Shown: positions 47,681-59,513, numbered from the stretch's first letter. The stretch: 64,000 bases of DNA from Clusia tigrina (GCA_920105625.2 OV050033.1:15024001-15088000), one strand, 5' to 3'. Notes: a model not told the origin generated them from the sequence alone. Program-made: numbers and translations.

Positions 47681-50473
47681 TAATTCATTATGGTGTGAGT
47701 TATAATGCATAAATATGAGTAAAAAACTACTGGGTTTTCCGACACAGAAGCTTTTTGGATAAGTAGATTCAGTTTAACCAGCATATGCATCCTTATTTTA
47801 AACATATATCTGGTAATAGTCTCTATATGGTATGGTCTCGCCTACACCTATATCCTATATCCTATATCCTTCTTATGAAGTGACTGTACATCACTCATCC
47901 ACCATCTTAAAAGCTAATGTGTCCATGTGTTCAGCCACCCATGTTAAGGAAATGTGAAATCGAGCAGTTAATTCTTCCAGGGCTATTTGAGGGGTGGGTA
48001 CAGTAGACTGAAGTTACTGATTGGAGCTTGATTGAACAGTAGACTGATGTTAATGATTGACGCTTGATTGTCTAAAAACGTGTTGACACTACATTCGGGT
48101 TTATCACAGTTCCTTAGACAAACTTTTGTAGTCAGCTCACATGGACATCTCATGAAGCATTTTTAATTCTCTTACAAACAGTCCCTTTGAGAACAGTCTG
48201 ATGTGAACAAACCCTTCTTCTCCACTGTCTCAGGTTTAAAATCGTCCATAATGCATCTTTGGTAACGGTGGTAAACTGACTACACTGACCCAATCAGTGC
48301 TTCTCTCTCTGTCTCTGTCTCTGTCTGTCTCCCTCTCCTTCTCTCTGTGCCTCTATCTGTCTATCAAAAGGCCAAATTGTTACAATTACGTGAAGATTAT
48401 TGGCATATGTAAGGAAACCGCGGCTGTTCCTGACCTAACCAGAACTTTTAGCATATGAAAAGACTTGGCCTAACAATTGCTGACAAGAGAGCTGCACGCA
48501 AAAAGTGGTATTCTCGTCTTTGTAGAGCATCGCTGCCGTCCTGGGACGAGGAGAAATAGAAAATGATTTTAATAATGGATTCCGTGTACATAGTTGAGAT
48601 CTCTCTGACAAGTCTTCAAGTTATGCACAAATTAATTTTCGGCATTCAAGAAGATTGGATTTCTGCTACATTCAATTGATGGTCATCATAGTTTCTGATA
48701 TTGCATAAAGAAAGCACTTTGTTAGAGAATGGATAAGAAAAGTAAAAAAAGTGCAAAAAATGGAAATAAAAATTGAGAAATAACAACGCGGCCTAAGCCC
48801 ACTCTACAACGACAGCAACAAAAACTAAACGCAATAACAAAATAACGCTTAGTTGAAGTTTGCTGGGATGGCAGTGCGCAGCATGTTTCCATGCTGCAAC
48901 AAGCGCAGACATTAATCAGCACGGCAGCAGCCAGACGGGAGCAGGAGCCAGTAGCATCAAAAACAAAAGCAACAGCAAAATTGCTCAAATGTTGTCATCG
49001 CCGTGCTGGAAAAGCTGCCAATTGCTGCTAACATTGCGTTTAGCAGCTGTTTTTCCACTAATGCAACCGATGGTTGCTAGTGTGTGTGTGTGTGAGGACT
49101 GTAGTTTTGCCGTTGTTGTTGTTGTTGTTGACTTCCGTGCTGCCTGCCTGGATCCATACAGCAGCCACACTGTGGCTCACACACACACCCATATTGAAAT
49201 GCGTTCTGGGCGCGGAATACAAACGATGGAGAACGAACGCTAGCATTGCTGGTGGAAGCTGCAACTACGAGTAGCACCAACGCAGAAGCATTCATGTGTG
49301 CACTGCAGCGATTTGCGCATGCGTAGCTCAGCTACTCGTATCAAGTCAGCAGCATCAGACGCTGCTGCTTCTACTGCAGTTGCTGCCGTGGTGTTGTGTG
49401 ATGTGGTGGCAGGCAGTCGCTAAGCGTAGTAGCCATGCGGCAAATGTGCTGTTGTCAACGTGCTTTGCTAAACTGTTTCGTGTGAGTGCGCTTTTTGCCC
49501 GGGCCGCAGTTGCTGCATTCTTATTAAGCGCAGTTAAAAGTCGCCTTCGGCCAGGCAGCACACCGCTTCGCACAGCGCGCATACGTTCTCCCATACACGA
49601 CGTTGCATGCGTCGTCCATCGTTCGGCCGCAATATGCTTAACTGTTTTCAATTAAATTCACAGTAAGGCAGCGGCAGTGAAAATTGATGCTGTGCTCGCC
49701 TGATCTGAAAATCTAATATTGGGCAAATTCCTTTCAGGTCAGTCAGCAGCTCATCGCCGCCACGTACGCACACGTCATCTGCTGAGGGAGAGTACGAGTG
49801 GCGCGAACCTTTGTCTATTCAAATAGTTCGCTTTGGTTAACTACGAGTAAATATGACTTAATGCGTGTAATTATAAGCAGTCAAAGCATTAGAGGAAGTA
49901 GGAAATCTAAGAAGCCGCAGTTTGAGCTTCAGCGTTCCTGACGCCACTCAGCCCTAAGCGGAGTAAGCTTTTGCTGTTCCCAGCCATTATTATTCTTATT
50001 TATTATACTTAATTAGCAAGTCGTGGTTACCGGTGGCTATATCGGTGCTACATATTTAAGTTACTATGATTGAAATACTTCCACGCCTTTTTTTACGAGT
50101 CACAAGCATCTGTTTGAGTTATAGCGGGGTATGAAGACGAAAGCCCAATTTCGTCATTACTGTCTAAACATGCATAAACGGTACTTTCAAAGTGTGTCTC
50201 AACAAAGGCGATGCCTTCATATTGCCTTCACTTAGGCACAAATGGACTTAGTACGAGACAGAATTCGCATTGTACCGAATACAAAAACTAAACAAAGCAG
50301 TGTTGAGGATTCGCCGAAGAGTTCTGTAGATAGTTGACTGAAGTATATATAAAAGTGAATCTTGTGAAATTGCCTTGATAAGGACACCATTGTCAAGGAC
50401 AATATTAAGAAACATTCTAACGAAATACCTTCAAATATAGTGGGAAGTTAGTTTTGTTATCCTGATTATTAAT
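47681..50473. other. ft intron segment, TE-poor in its second half
   Basis: 47681-48700 is AT-rich with a TC-rich run (48300-48350). 48720-49900 is compositionally distinct, with CA/TG runs, TTGTTGTTG runs and three octamers (49266, 49333, 49842). No gene recognised. Confidence 0.4.
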
Positions 50474-50750
50474 TTAACTTTTATACTGTGTATAATATAA
50501 CTATCAAAGTTTGCAACATTGAAATGCTGTAACTTTTTGCTGGAGGGCTATAAGAGCTTGAAATTTTGTGACAATAAAGTACTATTGTCAATTTTAGATA
50601 TCGGTATAACAGTGCTACTTGTGAGTAAAAAATGAAGCGCTGATGAAACTTCAAAGTTCAGTAACTTTTAGACTGTGGGTAATATAACTATCAAAGTTTC
50701 CCACGTTGAAATGCTGTAACTTTTTACTGGAGCGTCATAAGAACTTAACT
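50474..50750. repeat. Satellite-like dispersed repeat, locus 2 (about 1.5 units of 187 bp)
   Basis: TAACTTTTATACTGTG at 50475 recurs as TAACTTTTAGACTGTG at 50662, a 187-bp period. The inverted motif TGACAATA/TATTGTCA is at 50569-50590. Same family as the loci near 4.3 and 52.3 kb. Confidence 0.78.
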
Positions 50751-50871
50751 TGAACCTCATTTTATTCATCTTTTGCTGATTTCGATTTGATAATGAATTA
50801 TAACTAATTGAAGAGCTTTTCTCTGGGTATGTTGCTACCTATTCCTTGAAATTGTTTCTATTGGTATCTCT

Positions 50872-51052
50872 ACTTCCACTTACAGAAATGGATCTGACTT
50901 CCACTTACAGCAATGGATCTGACTTCCACTTACAGCAATGGAGCTGACTTCCACTTACAGAAATGGAGCTGACTTCCACTTACAGCAATGGAGCTGACTT
51001 CCACTTACAGCAATGGAGCTGGCTTCCACTTACAGCAATGGAGCTGACTTCC
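50872..51052. repeat. 25-bp tandem repeat, seven units plus a partial one
   Basis: The unit ACTTCCACTTACAGCAATGG plus AGCTG (or ATCTG) repeats every 25 bases with very few substitutions. Confidence 0.92.
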
Positions 51053-52234
51053 AAAATGTACCAGTGAAGGATACAAATAGTGGCACCAGAAGCTATGAGT
51101 GCTATGAAGAAGGATTTGTATACATGCCGGTAGCGATGAAATGGTTTTCAGACTAATATGTGTTATGCATGCACCCTTCGGTTATATTAGTCTTGCCAGG
51201 GGATGAAAGGCTTCTTTCTCTGCACTTAATTTTACAAAAATGAAACTTACGTTACTAATTATTTGATTCAATTGATATCACAAATTAAGAAAAGGACATT
51301 CAGTATATTGAATTTGTTAATTTCTTAATATTTTGTACGTATTTCTAATAAGGCAGCACCTGAAGGTGGTTAAACACAAATGCAGTACACAGGAATTTTG
51401 TTCAACCAGTCCAAATGCCAGCTGTTGTGTATAGGGTGGAATTCTGTAAAGTGCTGTCCCCATCCGCTGCAAAGGCAGATTGTCCGTTAGGGTTGTAGTA
51501 TGCTGCTCTGTCAATTACAGTTGATATACACAATTATGGTTCCACATAAAGCTTTGCGGATATCATCTCTTCAAATTTGCTTCGCTTTGGGAATAAAAGC
51601 GGGTTGCCACTTCAAAACTGTGCTTGAAATTTCTTCATTTTTGACATAATGGAAGATTTTGCTTTAATGTCCCTTATATATTTATTATTATTTTTTTTGT
51701 CCCTTATATATTTGGTAGACTGTTCCTCGATTTTGTGATAGTATTAAGCAATATAATAAAATTTGTGATTCCTGGCATCCCGTGTCCTCTTTTAGTATTT
51801 CAGCACACCATTTTCATCCCCTTTCTAGGATTGTATGTCCTGTTATTTGTTGCTTGTTTGTAGATGGCGCCTCACCCAGTTGGAACGTAACTTAAACTTC
51901 GCAAGGATTCAATTGACTGAGGGATTTATAATTCGCAGATAGCTTTCCCTTAACGAGAAGTATAAATCCATCATCAACCGCAACGCATTCCGGTGGTCTT
52001 GCACTCTATGCGGATTGAGTTGATATGATTGCAAGGTATGCATAAAAAAATATATGCTGGAATGGAAAAGTCATCAACAGGGCAACAATCTGTTCGACCT
52101 GACCGGCTGACGCTGATCCGATAGTAATTGGGATAATGAGAGCAGTATTATTGTGTTTTGTTCAGCAACTGGCGATAGTAGAGTGTGTAGCAGTGCGACC
52201 ACCTCTTTTGCTGCTGATTTTTTCATAATATTAT
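51053..52234. other. ft intron segment, nothing recognised
   Basis: AT-rich DNA between the 25-bp array and the dispersed satellite. One short duplicated GTCCCTTATATATTT lies near 51660-51710. Confidence 0.4.
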
Positions 52235-52410
52235 ATCTAAAACCTTGAAATTTTGAGACAATAAAGTACTATTGTCAATTTGAGATATCGGTATAACAAC
52301 CTCGGTATAATACACCTTGAGTCCAAAATGAAACACTGATAAAACTTGAAATGACTCTAACTTTTATACGGTGCGTCCTACACCTATCCAAGTTTGCAAC
52401 ATAGTTTAGA
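52235..52410. repeat. Satellite-like dispersed repeat, locus 3
   Basis: ACAATAAAGTACTATTGTCA at 52258-52277 and CTAACTTTTATACGGTGCG near 52357 match loci 1 and 2 in order and spacing. Confidence 0.75.
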
Positions 52411-52825
52411 GTTTTGTTGACAGTTTGTTTGAAGGACTTCTCACCCAGTACCAGAGAAGAAGTGTATAAAATGTTTGATTGAGTTATGGGCATGTATATT
52501 AGTATGAAACTATTACCTATTTACTACCTGAATCGATTTAGATACTGTCAGCAAACTGATATTTATATGAAACGTCACAGAAATATTTCCTGGACACCCA
52601 GACAGAGCAAAATTGCCTTGTGAAATAAAACAGAGGAAGGACACGTACACAACTACTGTGTTTAATACTATTGATGACATAACTACAATATTTAGTAGAG
52701 TATGGTTTGGGTCTTGTGAGCTGTAAATATTGACTAATACGTCCACTTTTCATATAAGCAGATCAGGACAATTGAATGATGTATGAAACATTCAGATCAA
52801 AACATTATATAAACAGGCATTTAGT

Positions 52826-53870
52826 AGAGTAGTGATATCGGCGCAGTTGACGTATCTATCTTCTCAGCAGCCAGGCCGCCATTAAATCTCTTTTTGGCTC
52901 CACGGCCACATCAAGACTAGTTTATCAATGTCGAACATCTTTAAATGAGCTCGCAAGTTACTCTCGGGTGCACCTAGTCTGGGTTCCCGGACATAGCGAT
53001 ATCCCGGGAAACTGCGAGGCGGACGAGCTTGCCAAGGCAGGAACGCTAATGCACGACATTCACCCCTCCGTAAACATCGGCATTCCACTGGCAACAGCCA
53101 AGCTCGAAATCAAACGGAAATATCTGGCTGACGCCTACAAATCCTGGGCTAACGAGGAATCCTGCCGCACGGCTAGACTAGGTAGGTAGGTAGGTAGGTA
53201 GGAGTGGCCGCCCAGTTTGCCAAAAGCACACTTGAGCACACATAATGGCCCATTGTGATACCACGGTGTGGCGCCGTTCAAGCACTGACTAAAAAAGTTC
53301 CCATACTTGGGATGGTGATAGTCAGCGCAAGGACAGCGCCACGGCTAGACTAACTTGGGCAAGAATGGACAAAAACAGAACCAATCAACTTCTTCGACTT
53401 GATCGCGTATCACTGTCGACAACTGTGTCGGTTTTGACCGGCCACTGCATAATGGGACAGCACGCAGAAAGACTGGGCCTACCCTCAAATGACTTTTGCC
53501 GAGGCAGTGGCTTCGAGGAGGAGGACGAGACGGTTTTCCACCTCTTATACCACTGCCCATCCTTGAGCAGAAGAAGAATTCGCACCTTTGGTGCCCCATT
53601 TCTTACAAGCCTGACAGAGCTGTCATCCATTAATATTAGGGACATAGCCAGGTTCATCAAAGTATCAGGATGGTTTCCTGAAACATGACGGGGGAGTCGT
53701 GCCTTTCCAGGCGCTGTCCTTGCGCTGACTATCACCTTCCCAAGTATGGGAACTTTTTAGTCAGTGCTTGAACGGCGCCACACCGTGGTATCACAATGGG
53801 CCATTATGTGTGCTCAAGTGTGCTTTTGTGCAAACTGGGCGGCCACTCCTACCTACCTACCTACCTACCT
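52826..53870 (+). mobile_element. 1045-bp 5'-truncated LINE (RNase H domain to TACC tail), interrupted by a nested copy
   Basis: The element starts inside the RNase H domain (VYQCRTSLNELASYSRVH, then LVWVPGHSDIPGNCEADELA), continues through a Cys-His end (FCRGSGFEEEDETVFHLLYH) to a stop at 53688 and a 3' UTR ending in five TACC repeats. A perfect 11-bp duplication AGGCATTTAGT flanks it (52815-52825 and 53871-53881). A stop near 52845 and the nested insertion at 53181-53339 show it is dead. An RNase H domain in the LINE suggests the I/LOA/R1 superfamily. Confidence 0.85.
53181..53339 (-). mobile_element. 159-bp nested, inverted copy of the same LINE's 3' end
   Basis: The reverse complement matches 53713-53870 almost base for base, from GCGCTGTCCTTGCGCTGAC to the TACC tail. 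It is flanked by a perfect 13-bp duplication CACGGCTAGACTA at 53168-53180 and 53340-53352. The host reading frame on both sides is compatible once the insert and one duplication are discounted, so this retro-insertion happened after the host element landed. Confidence 0.9.
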
Positions 53871-53899
53871 AGGCATTTAGTTTAAGTATTGATTTGCCG

Positions 53900-54064
53900 C
53901 ATGTTCATGTGTAATCAGATCGATTCACTACAAAATTGTACGCAGTAGAAAGGAATTCGAAGAGTTATTCTCACGCTACAAAGTAATTAATGGGATCACA
54001 CAAAGGACATGTTCATGTGTAATTAGATAGATTCACTACAAAAGTGTACGCAGTAGAAAGGAAT
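53900..54064. repeat. Direct repeat, 57 bp at 108-bp spacing
   Basis: CATGTTCATGTGTAAT...GTACGCAGTAGAAAGGAAT occurs at 53900-53956 and 54008-54064 with four or five differences. It lies right beside the nested LINE insertion. Confidence 0.8.
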
Positions 54065-54760
54065 ACTACTATATACGTACTTTGTGGTTAACCCCTTAAA
54101 TATTAATATTGATGATAGACTGATAGGTCCCCCCATACACCCATAGTTTTCGGCAAACACAACTTGAACCGTAAATTGGCTTCTCTGCTTCTGCGGTATA
54201 TAATTTCCATTATCATTCCACATTTTCAATTCGGGCAGGCCGGGTCTAGAATACTTCCAGTTCCACAATGTGTCAGATAACTAACTATCTTTTGAGATCC
54301 TTCATTTACTAACTTCAAATATAATATCCTTGTGATATACTTTGCAAGCATACTTTGGAATTGCTTGGAACGAGTGCCTCAAATACTCTGACAATACACA
54401 TTAAAAGTTTCTCACTGGTTTCGGCGACTTTCGAGTAAAACAAACAATGTACGAGTTTGTTGTGTATAAAGATGAAACCACCTTCTTCCTGGAGCGTCGT
54501 GTAGACTCATTCGTGGACGCTGCTCATTAGAATGACGGAAATATTTTGAATAACAAACGCCATTGAATTTGATCTGAGCGGCACGATGTGCCAGCATAGC
54601 ACCACACGGCACCACACAGCACAGCAGAGCACTCTGCAATGCACCTCACCAAACTCTCTTCTCCTCCTCAGATCGCACCACAACGCCATGCGCAGAGAGA
54701 GAGCGCACGCTTTGACTTTGACTTTGGTCCCACACTGTTTGTTCCTGATGCTCTTTTATT

Positions 54761-54807
54761 CCTGTTGTTGTTGTTATTGTTGTTGTTGTTGCTGCTGCTG
54801 CTGTTGC
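54761..54807. repeat. GTT/GCT trinucleotide run
   Basis: TTGTTGTTGTTATTGTTGTTG passing into CTGCTGCTGCTGTTGC; simple repeat in the ft intron. Confidence 0.85.
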
Positions 54808-54960
54808 AGTAATGTTGCTAAAATGCAACTAAATTAAAATTTATGGTTTGCAGCGATTTTTGCGTTTTTGTGTGATGAGCTGTGCGCGATATTTTTAATA
54901 TGTTTTTTGTTGTTGTTCCTGTTGCAAGTATCCATTGTACGCGAACAGTATGAATTTGAG

Positions 54961-54990
54961 CACACACACACACACACACACACATACACA
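54961..54990. repeat. CA dinucleotide microsatellite
   Basis: Twelve CA units followed by TACACA. Confidence 0.92.
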
Positions 54991-55195
54991 GATAGTCACT
55001 CAGATGCATGGATTGGTGTGGTTCTGGTGGCTGTTGTTACATGCAACACATTTGCCGCAGGCGGTAGAAATCTAATACCGCCAAGTCAGCAGAAAAAAAG
55101 TTGACAGAAATTTGTGAAAGAAGGTCGTTTGATAGAAATTTTTTGATATTTGCTAGAAAGTAGAAACTGTTGAGTTGACTTCGTGTGCCCCCCTC

Positions 55196-55242
55196 TGTAT
55201 GTGTGTGTGTGTGTTTCTGTGTGTGTGTGTATGTGTGTGTTG
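55196..55242. repeat. TG dinucleotide microsatellite
   Basis: Interrupted TG runs (GTATGTGTGTGTGTGTGT, then TCTGTGTGTGTGTGTATG) 200 bp from the CA run on the same strand. Confidence 0.88.
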
Positions 55243-56222
55243 GTTGCACATTGAGGAAGAATAATGTTGCACTCTGATGAATTTACGATTGCTTTGGTCA
55301 AGCTAAAAAGTTTTGATACTGCCTATTCCCGCTGCCGTTGATGCTGAGCGTCTCGAGCGGTTTACTCTGACGTATCGTGTAAATTGTGGTGATTTATTTA
55401 TGCGGCGCTGAAAGGATTACAGTTTTTGATGCACTCCAGCGCTGACAAGCTGACTGCCTGCTGACTGACTGGCTGGCTTGCTGGCTTGCTGGCTGGCTGG
55501 CTGAATGCATATGTGACTGACTGCATTCCGACAGTTGTCAAAATTCACCGTTTATTGGTATGTCTGTGTCATGCTTATGGGTAGATGGTTTAATTGGAAA
55601 ATACTTTATTTGAGTACATTTGAATGGCCGCAAACATTTTGCCAAGTTTGCAAAGGAGCAGACAAGGAGGTCAGAGTTAAATCCAGAAATTATTAGAATC
55701 ATTTCTTAAGCTTATCGCGAATGTTGAAGTCTAGGAAGTCATATTGGTTAATAGAACGCCAGGTCACTATTGAAGAAGTAAAATAGAACGTTTTTGCCTA
55801 TACTCGTATTTCCATTGTACAATTACACTTTTTATTTGACTTGGGGATGTGAGTATCACAGCGAAGGTACTATTTTACACAGGAAACTATCGATTGAATA
55901 TTTAAAATAGTACTGTACTGTACTGATGCCCCTATACACTATTCAGTAGACATTGTCTTTTCCACCATAGCTTAGGCCATACACAATATTGCAACTGATT
56001 GTAAATAAGAATGAGAGAAGTCAAGAAATGTTTATAGAGCAATTTTCCTGATACAAATTCCTCTCTATTTCCAACTTCAATTGTAATATAACATGAAATG
56101 TTTCTTAATAAAAGAAACACAGAAAATATTGAGAATGGGAGGAATACTTGGGATAGCGACACACTAATCGGTGCTGTGGTTGAGATTTGTAGTTATCAAA
56201 TACAACTAAAATCCTACTACTA

Positions 56223-56284
56223 GGTAGGAGTGGCAGCCATCTACGCAAAAGCACACTTAAGCACATACAATGGCTCGTTGTGGT
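56223..56284 (-). mobile_element. 62-bp ultra-short LINE 3'-end insertion
   Basis: The minus strand matches the last bases of the TACC-tail LINE family (AAGTGTGCTTTTGCG, GGCTGCCACTCCTACC). A perfect 13-bp duplication AATCCTACTACTA flanks it at 56210-56222 and 56285-56297. Confidence 0.82.
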
Positions 56285-56577
56285 AATCCTACTACTAAGT
56301 AGTTTCATCATATCCATTTTCATAATCTTGTCTGGAACAATGTATCCACCATCATTTCTAGCATCAACAGTAAAGTAAAATCCTAGGATATCTGCACTGT
56401 CAGAACTTCCCTATAGTAATAAATCTGGGGCTGCAGGTATATCTTTTTATACATCTATCTACATACATAACGGCAATAGTGGCACTTCCGTTTTTCATGT
56501 TTAGGGCGTGGTTCTTCGAAAATCTCAAGGTTTTGGAGGATGCTTCCCATTTTATACATGCACTTTGAGAGTCTGGA

Positions 56578-57434
56578 GGCAGTTTACAGGTGTAGACAAA
56601 TGGTGTTTGGAGATTTAGATGGAGTTTACATATGTAGACAATTTCGGAATAATGTTTGAAGCGTTAAGAATGACTGTACAAATGTAAACAATTACGGAGG
56701 AGCTACGTAGGGGTTTTGGAGGCAGTTTACACGTGTAGACAAATGGTTTTTGGAGGTTTAGAGGGGTTTTACATATGTAGACAATTACGAAATAATGTTT
56801 GAGGCGCTAAGAATGAGTTTACAGATGTAAAGAATTACAGAGGACTTACGGAGGGGTTTTGGGGGCAGTTTACATGTGTAGACAAATGGTGTTTAGAGAT
56901 TTTGAGGGAGTTTACATATGTAGACAATTTCGAAATAATGTTTGAAGCGCTAAGAATGACTGTAAAAATGTAAACAATTACGGAGGAGCTACGTAGGGGT
57001 TTTGGAGGCAGTTTACATGTGTAGACAAATGGTTTTTGGAGGTTTATAGGGGTTTTACATATGTAGACAATTACGAAATAATGTTTGAGGCGCTAAAAAT
57101 GAGTTTAAAAATGTAAACAATTACGGAGGAGTTACTTGGGGTTTTGGAGGCAGTTTACATGTGTAGACAAATGGTGTTTGGAGATTTAGATGGAGTTTAC
57201 ATATGTAGACAATTTCGGAATAATGTTTGAAGCGTTAAGAATGACTGTACAAATGTAAACAATTACGGAGGAGCTACGTAGGGGTTTTGGAGGCAGTTTA
57301 CACGTGTAGACAAATGGTTTTTGGAGGTTTAGAGGGGTTTTACATATGTAGACAATTACGAAATAATGTTTGAGGCGCTAAGAATGAGTTTACAAATGTA
57401 AAGAATTACAGAGGAGTTACGGAGGGGTTTTGGG
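56578..57434. repeat. 143-bp tandem array with higher-order structure, six units
   Basis: GGCAGTTTAC landmarks at 56578, 56721, 56864, 57007, 57149, 57292 and (as GGCAATTTAC) 57435 give a 142-143 bp period. Units alternate between two types, giving a 286-bp dimer; the first dimer (56578-56863) is closest to the third (57149-57434). Each 143-bp unit itself contains three related boxes of the form TTTACANNTGTAGACAA or GTACAAATGTAAACAA about 48 bp apart. Degenerate units extend to about 56500 and 57510. Confidence 0.9.
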
Positions 57435-57510
57435 GGCAATTTACACGTGTAGATAATTGCAGGTACGATATTTGAGGATCTTACAGCAAGTTTACATGCA
57501 TAGAGCATAT

Positions 57511-58528
57511 CGAACACGACGTTTAAGGTATAATTTGCGGGTTAGAGACATAGTTTGAGGGTTTATACGTGTAGAAAATTTCGGTACAATAGGCAATATT
57601 AGGCCATATATTTTAGCACAATTGAAATTGTCTTCCTCAGTTTCATCTAAGTTCATACAACTCCACGATTCTGTTTGTTGACAATTTAAAGAACTTCGAA
57701 TTTCGGAATAAAGCTTCAACGTCATATTTGAACATACAGGAAGTAGATGCAAGCACGAGTCCGTTTAAGAGTTTAGCAACTATTTAGTTTTCAAGGCTGT
57801 TCCCAGCTTGTTCTCGGACAGGTATTTGGAAGCGGTTACACTTGCTTTTCCTCATTCATAACTGAATTTTATTTGAGCACATAAAACACAAACGAAGTAC
57901 AAAAGGAAAAGAAGAAAGGAACGAATGAGGGAAAAAGCCTATAATCGCGCGCTGATTGTGAGCAGGAATCATGAGTGCAACATTTACAAATTACTGTAAT
58001 TATCAGAATGTATTTTGTTTGAGGGCACAAAACAAGTACAACCAAACAACCCAGCGAACGTAGCCGTAGCCACGCAGCCACCACAACGAAACGAAATGAA
58101 TGAACTTGGTCAGGTAGTGTGCCAACCGAGCGCTGCACCGCATTGTAAAGGACAGCTGAATGCGATGGGCACGGACAGTAAACAGCGCAAATCGCTGTGG
58201 TTGGTAACACCCTTCGACGCGATATGAGAGCTTGGAAAAAGCAGCGCTAAAAATTGTTATATTTTGCATATATGGGAAAACATGCAGTCGGACGCCGCAC
58301 TCGTATGTGAAGACGCTGATGAAGCTGCAGCCAAACAATAACAAAAAGGCAGAAAAAATTGATATAATCAAGGCATACGGCGATTAAACCAAATATTGCC
58401 CAGGAGCTGTTTTGTACTACCTACGAGTATGCGCACAAGACTATGAGTACGAGTCCAAGTGCAAGTTCCACGACACAAGTTGCTATTGCTAACATATGGA
58501 AAGAAGAGGTAAGATAAACTGTGGCTTC
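57511..58528. other. ft intron segment next to the upstream exon
   Basis: No TE or gene seen. One octamer is at 58422. The composition resembles the TE-poor segment on the other side of the intron. Confidence 0.4.
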
Positions 58529-58534
58529 ACTCAC

Positions 58535-59513
58535 CCGTATCCATGGCCACTAATGTTAGCGTGTATTCCGCTTGGGCTTCGCGATCCAACGCCCGCAGCA
58601 ACGATATTTCACCCGTCGAGGCATTTATGCGAAATAGATCCGCATCGCCCTCTTTCAGAAAGTAACGCACTTGCGAGTTGAAGGGCGGCGTATCCGCGTC
58701 GTAGGCCTCCACTGTGAGCACGTAGCCGCCGTTCGGCGGTATCACATTCTCCATGACGTACGCCACGTACGGCGAGTCCAGAAATGTGGGCGGATTGTCG
58801 TTGATGTCCGTTATGAATATTGTCAGCTTGGCGGTGTCGTAACGCGTCTCACTCGAGGTCACCACTTTCGAGTGTTCACCGGGCAGCAGCAGCCCTCCAT
58901 CACTGACCACATCCGCTGCACAGTCCTCGGCGCGAACCGTCAAATCGTAGCGTAATTTGCGTTCGTAATTCAGATTCTTGGCCACGCGAACCACCCCCGA
59001 ATCCTCGCTAATGCTGAAGTCGCGATTATTATCGCCGTCGGCGATGGAGAAGCGCACACGGCCATTGGCGCCCTCATCTATATCGGTGGCGGACACCTGC
59101 AGCACCATAGCGCCTATGCTGGCATTCTCCGCCACCGACGCCGAGTACAGCTTCGGATCGAACACGGGACTGTTGTCGTTCTCGTCGAGTATACGCACCG
59201 TGATTTGGGCCTGCTTCGATTTGGGCGGTTCGCCGCGATCTCGTGCGGTCACATTCAACACGTAACTCGCCCGCAATTCGCGATCTAAGCGGCCCGACAC
59301 ACGCAGCAGACCATCCACCGGGCCCAAGCTGAAGGGCACATTCTGTTCGTCCGCCAGCAGGTACTCAATGTAGCCGTTGCGTCCTTCATCGCGGTCCAAT
59401 GCCTTTACCGCCATCACCACAGTGTTAGTGGCGATGTTCTCCAGCACGGTCGACTCGTTGGCTGAGGTGAAATTGGGCGCTTCGTCGTTGACATCTTTCA
59501 ATACAATTGTGAC
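58535..59513 (-). CDS. ft: Fat protocadherin, upstream internal exon (about three cadherin repeats)
   Basis: The acceptor TTTCCTTTGCAG precedes GTC at 59513, and the donor GTGAGT is at 58534-58529. The 326-residue frame begins with the end of one cadherin repeat (VTIVLKDVNDEAPNF) and contains two full repeats ending VLDENDNSPVF and FITDINDNPPTF. The start of a third is completed by the exon at 29000: the phase-1 joint GAT ACG G + GG TCT gives Asp-Thr-Gly-Ser-Pro-Pro, an uninterrupted cadherin fold. The preceding N-terminal repeats (Fat proteins have 34) are not in the window, so more exons lie right of 64000. All calcium motifs here are intact (LDRE, DxNDN, ALDRE). Confidence 0.92.

Larger units (their letters stand above)
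54065..56209. other. ft intron segment with simple repeats
   Basis: It contains CA, TG and GTT runs listed separately and GGCTGGCTTGCTGGCT runs near 55460-55500. No gene recognised. Confidence 0.4.
29001..58534 (-). other. ft: Giant (29.5 kb) phase-1 ft intron
   Basis: It is bounded by the donor GTGAGT (58534-58529) and an acceptor with a good pyrimidine tract (TTGTTCTTCTTCTGTTTTCAG, in part). It interrupts a cadherin repeat between Asp-Thr-Gly and Ser-Pro-Pro. No conserved protein other than transposon remnants is readable on either strand inside it. The content is a mosaic of TE-rich and TE-poor segments described in separate entries. Confidence 0.9.

Noticed and set aside
50872..51052. 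CRISPR-like array
   Set aside because: Units are contiguous with no unique spacers and the DNA is eukaryotic. The same applies to the 18-, 24- and 60-bp arrays.
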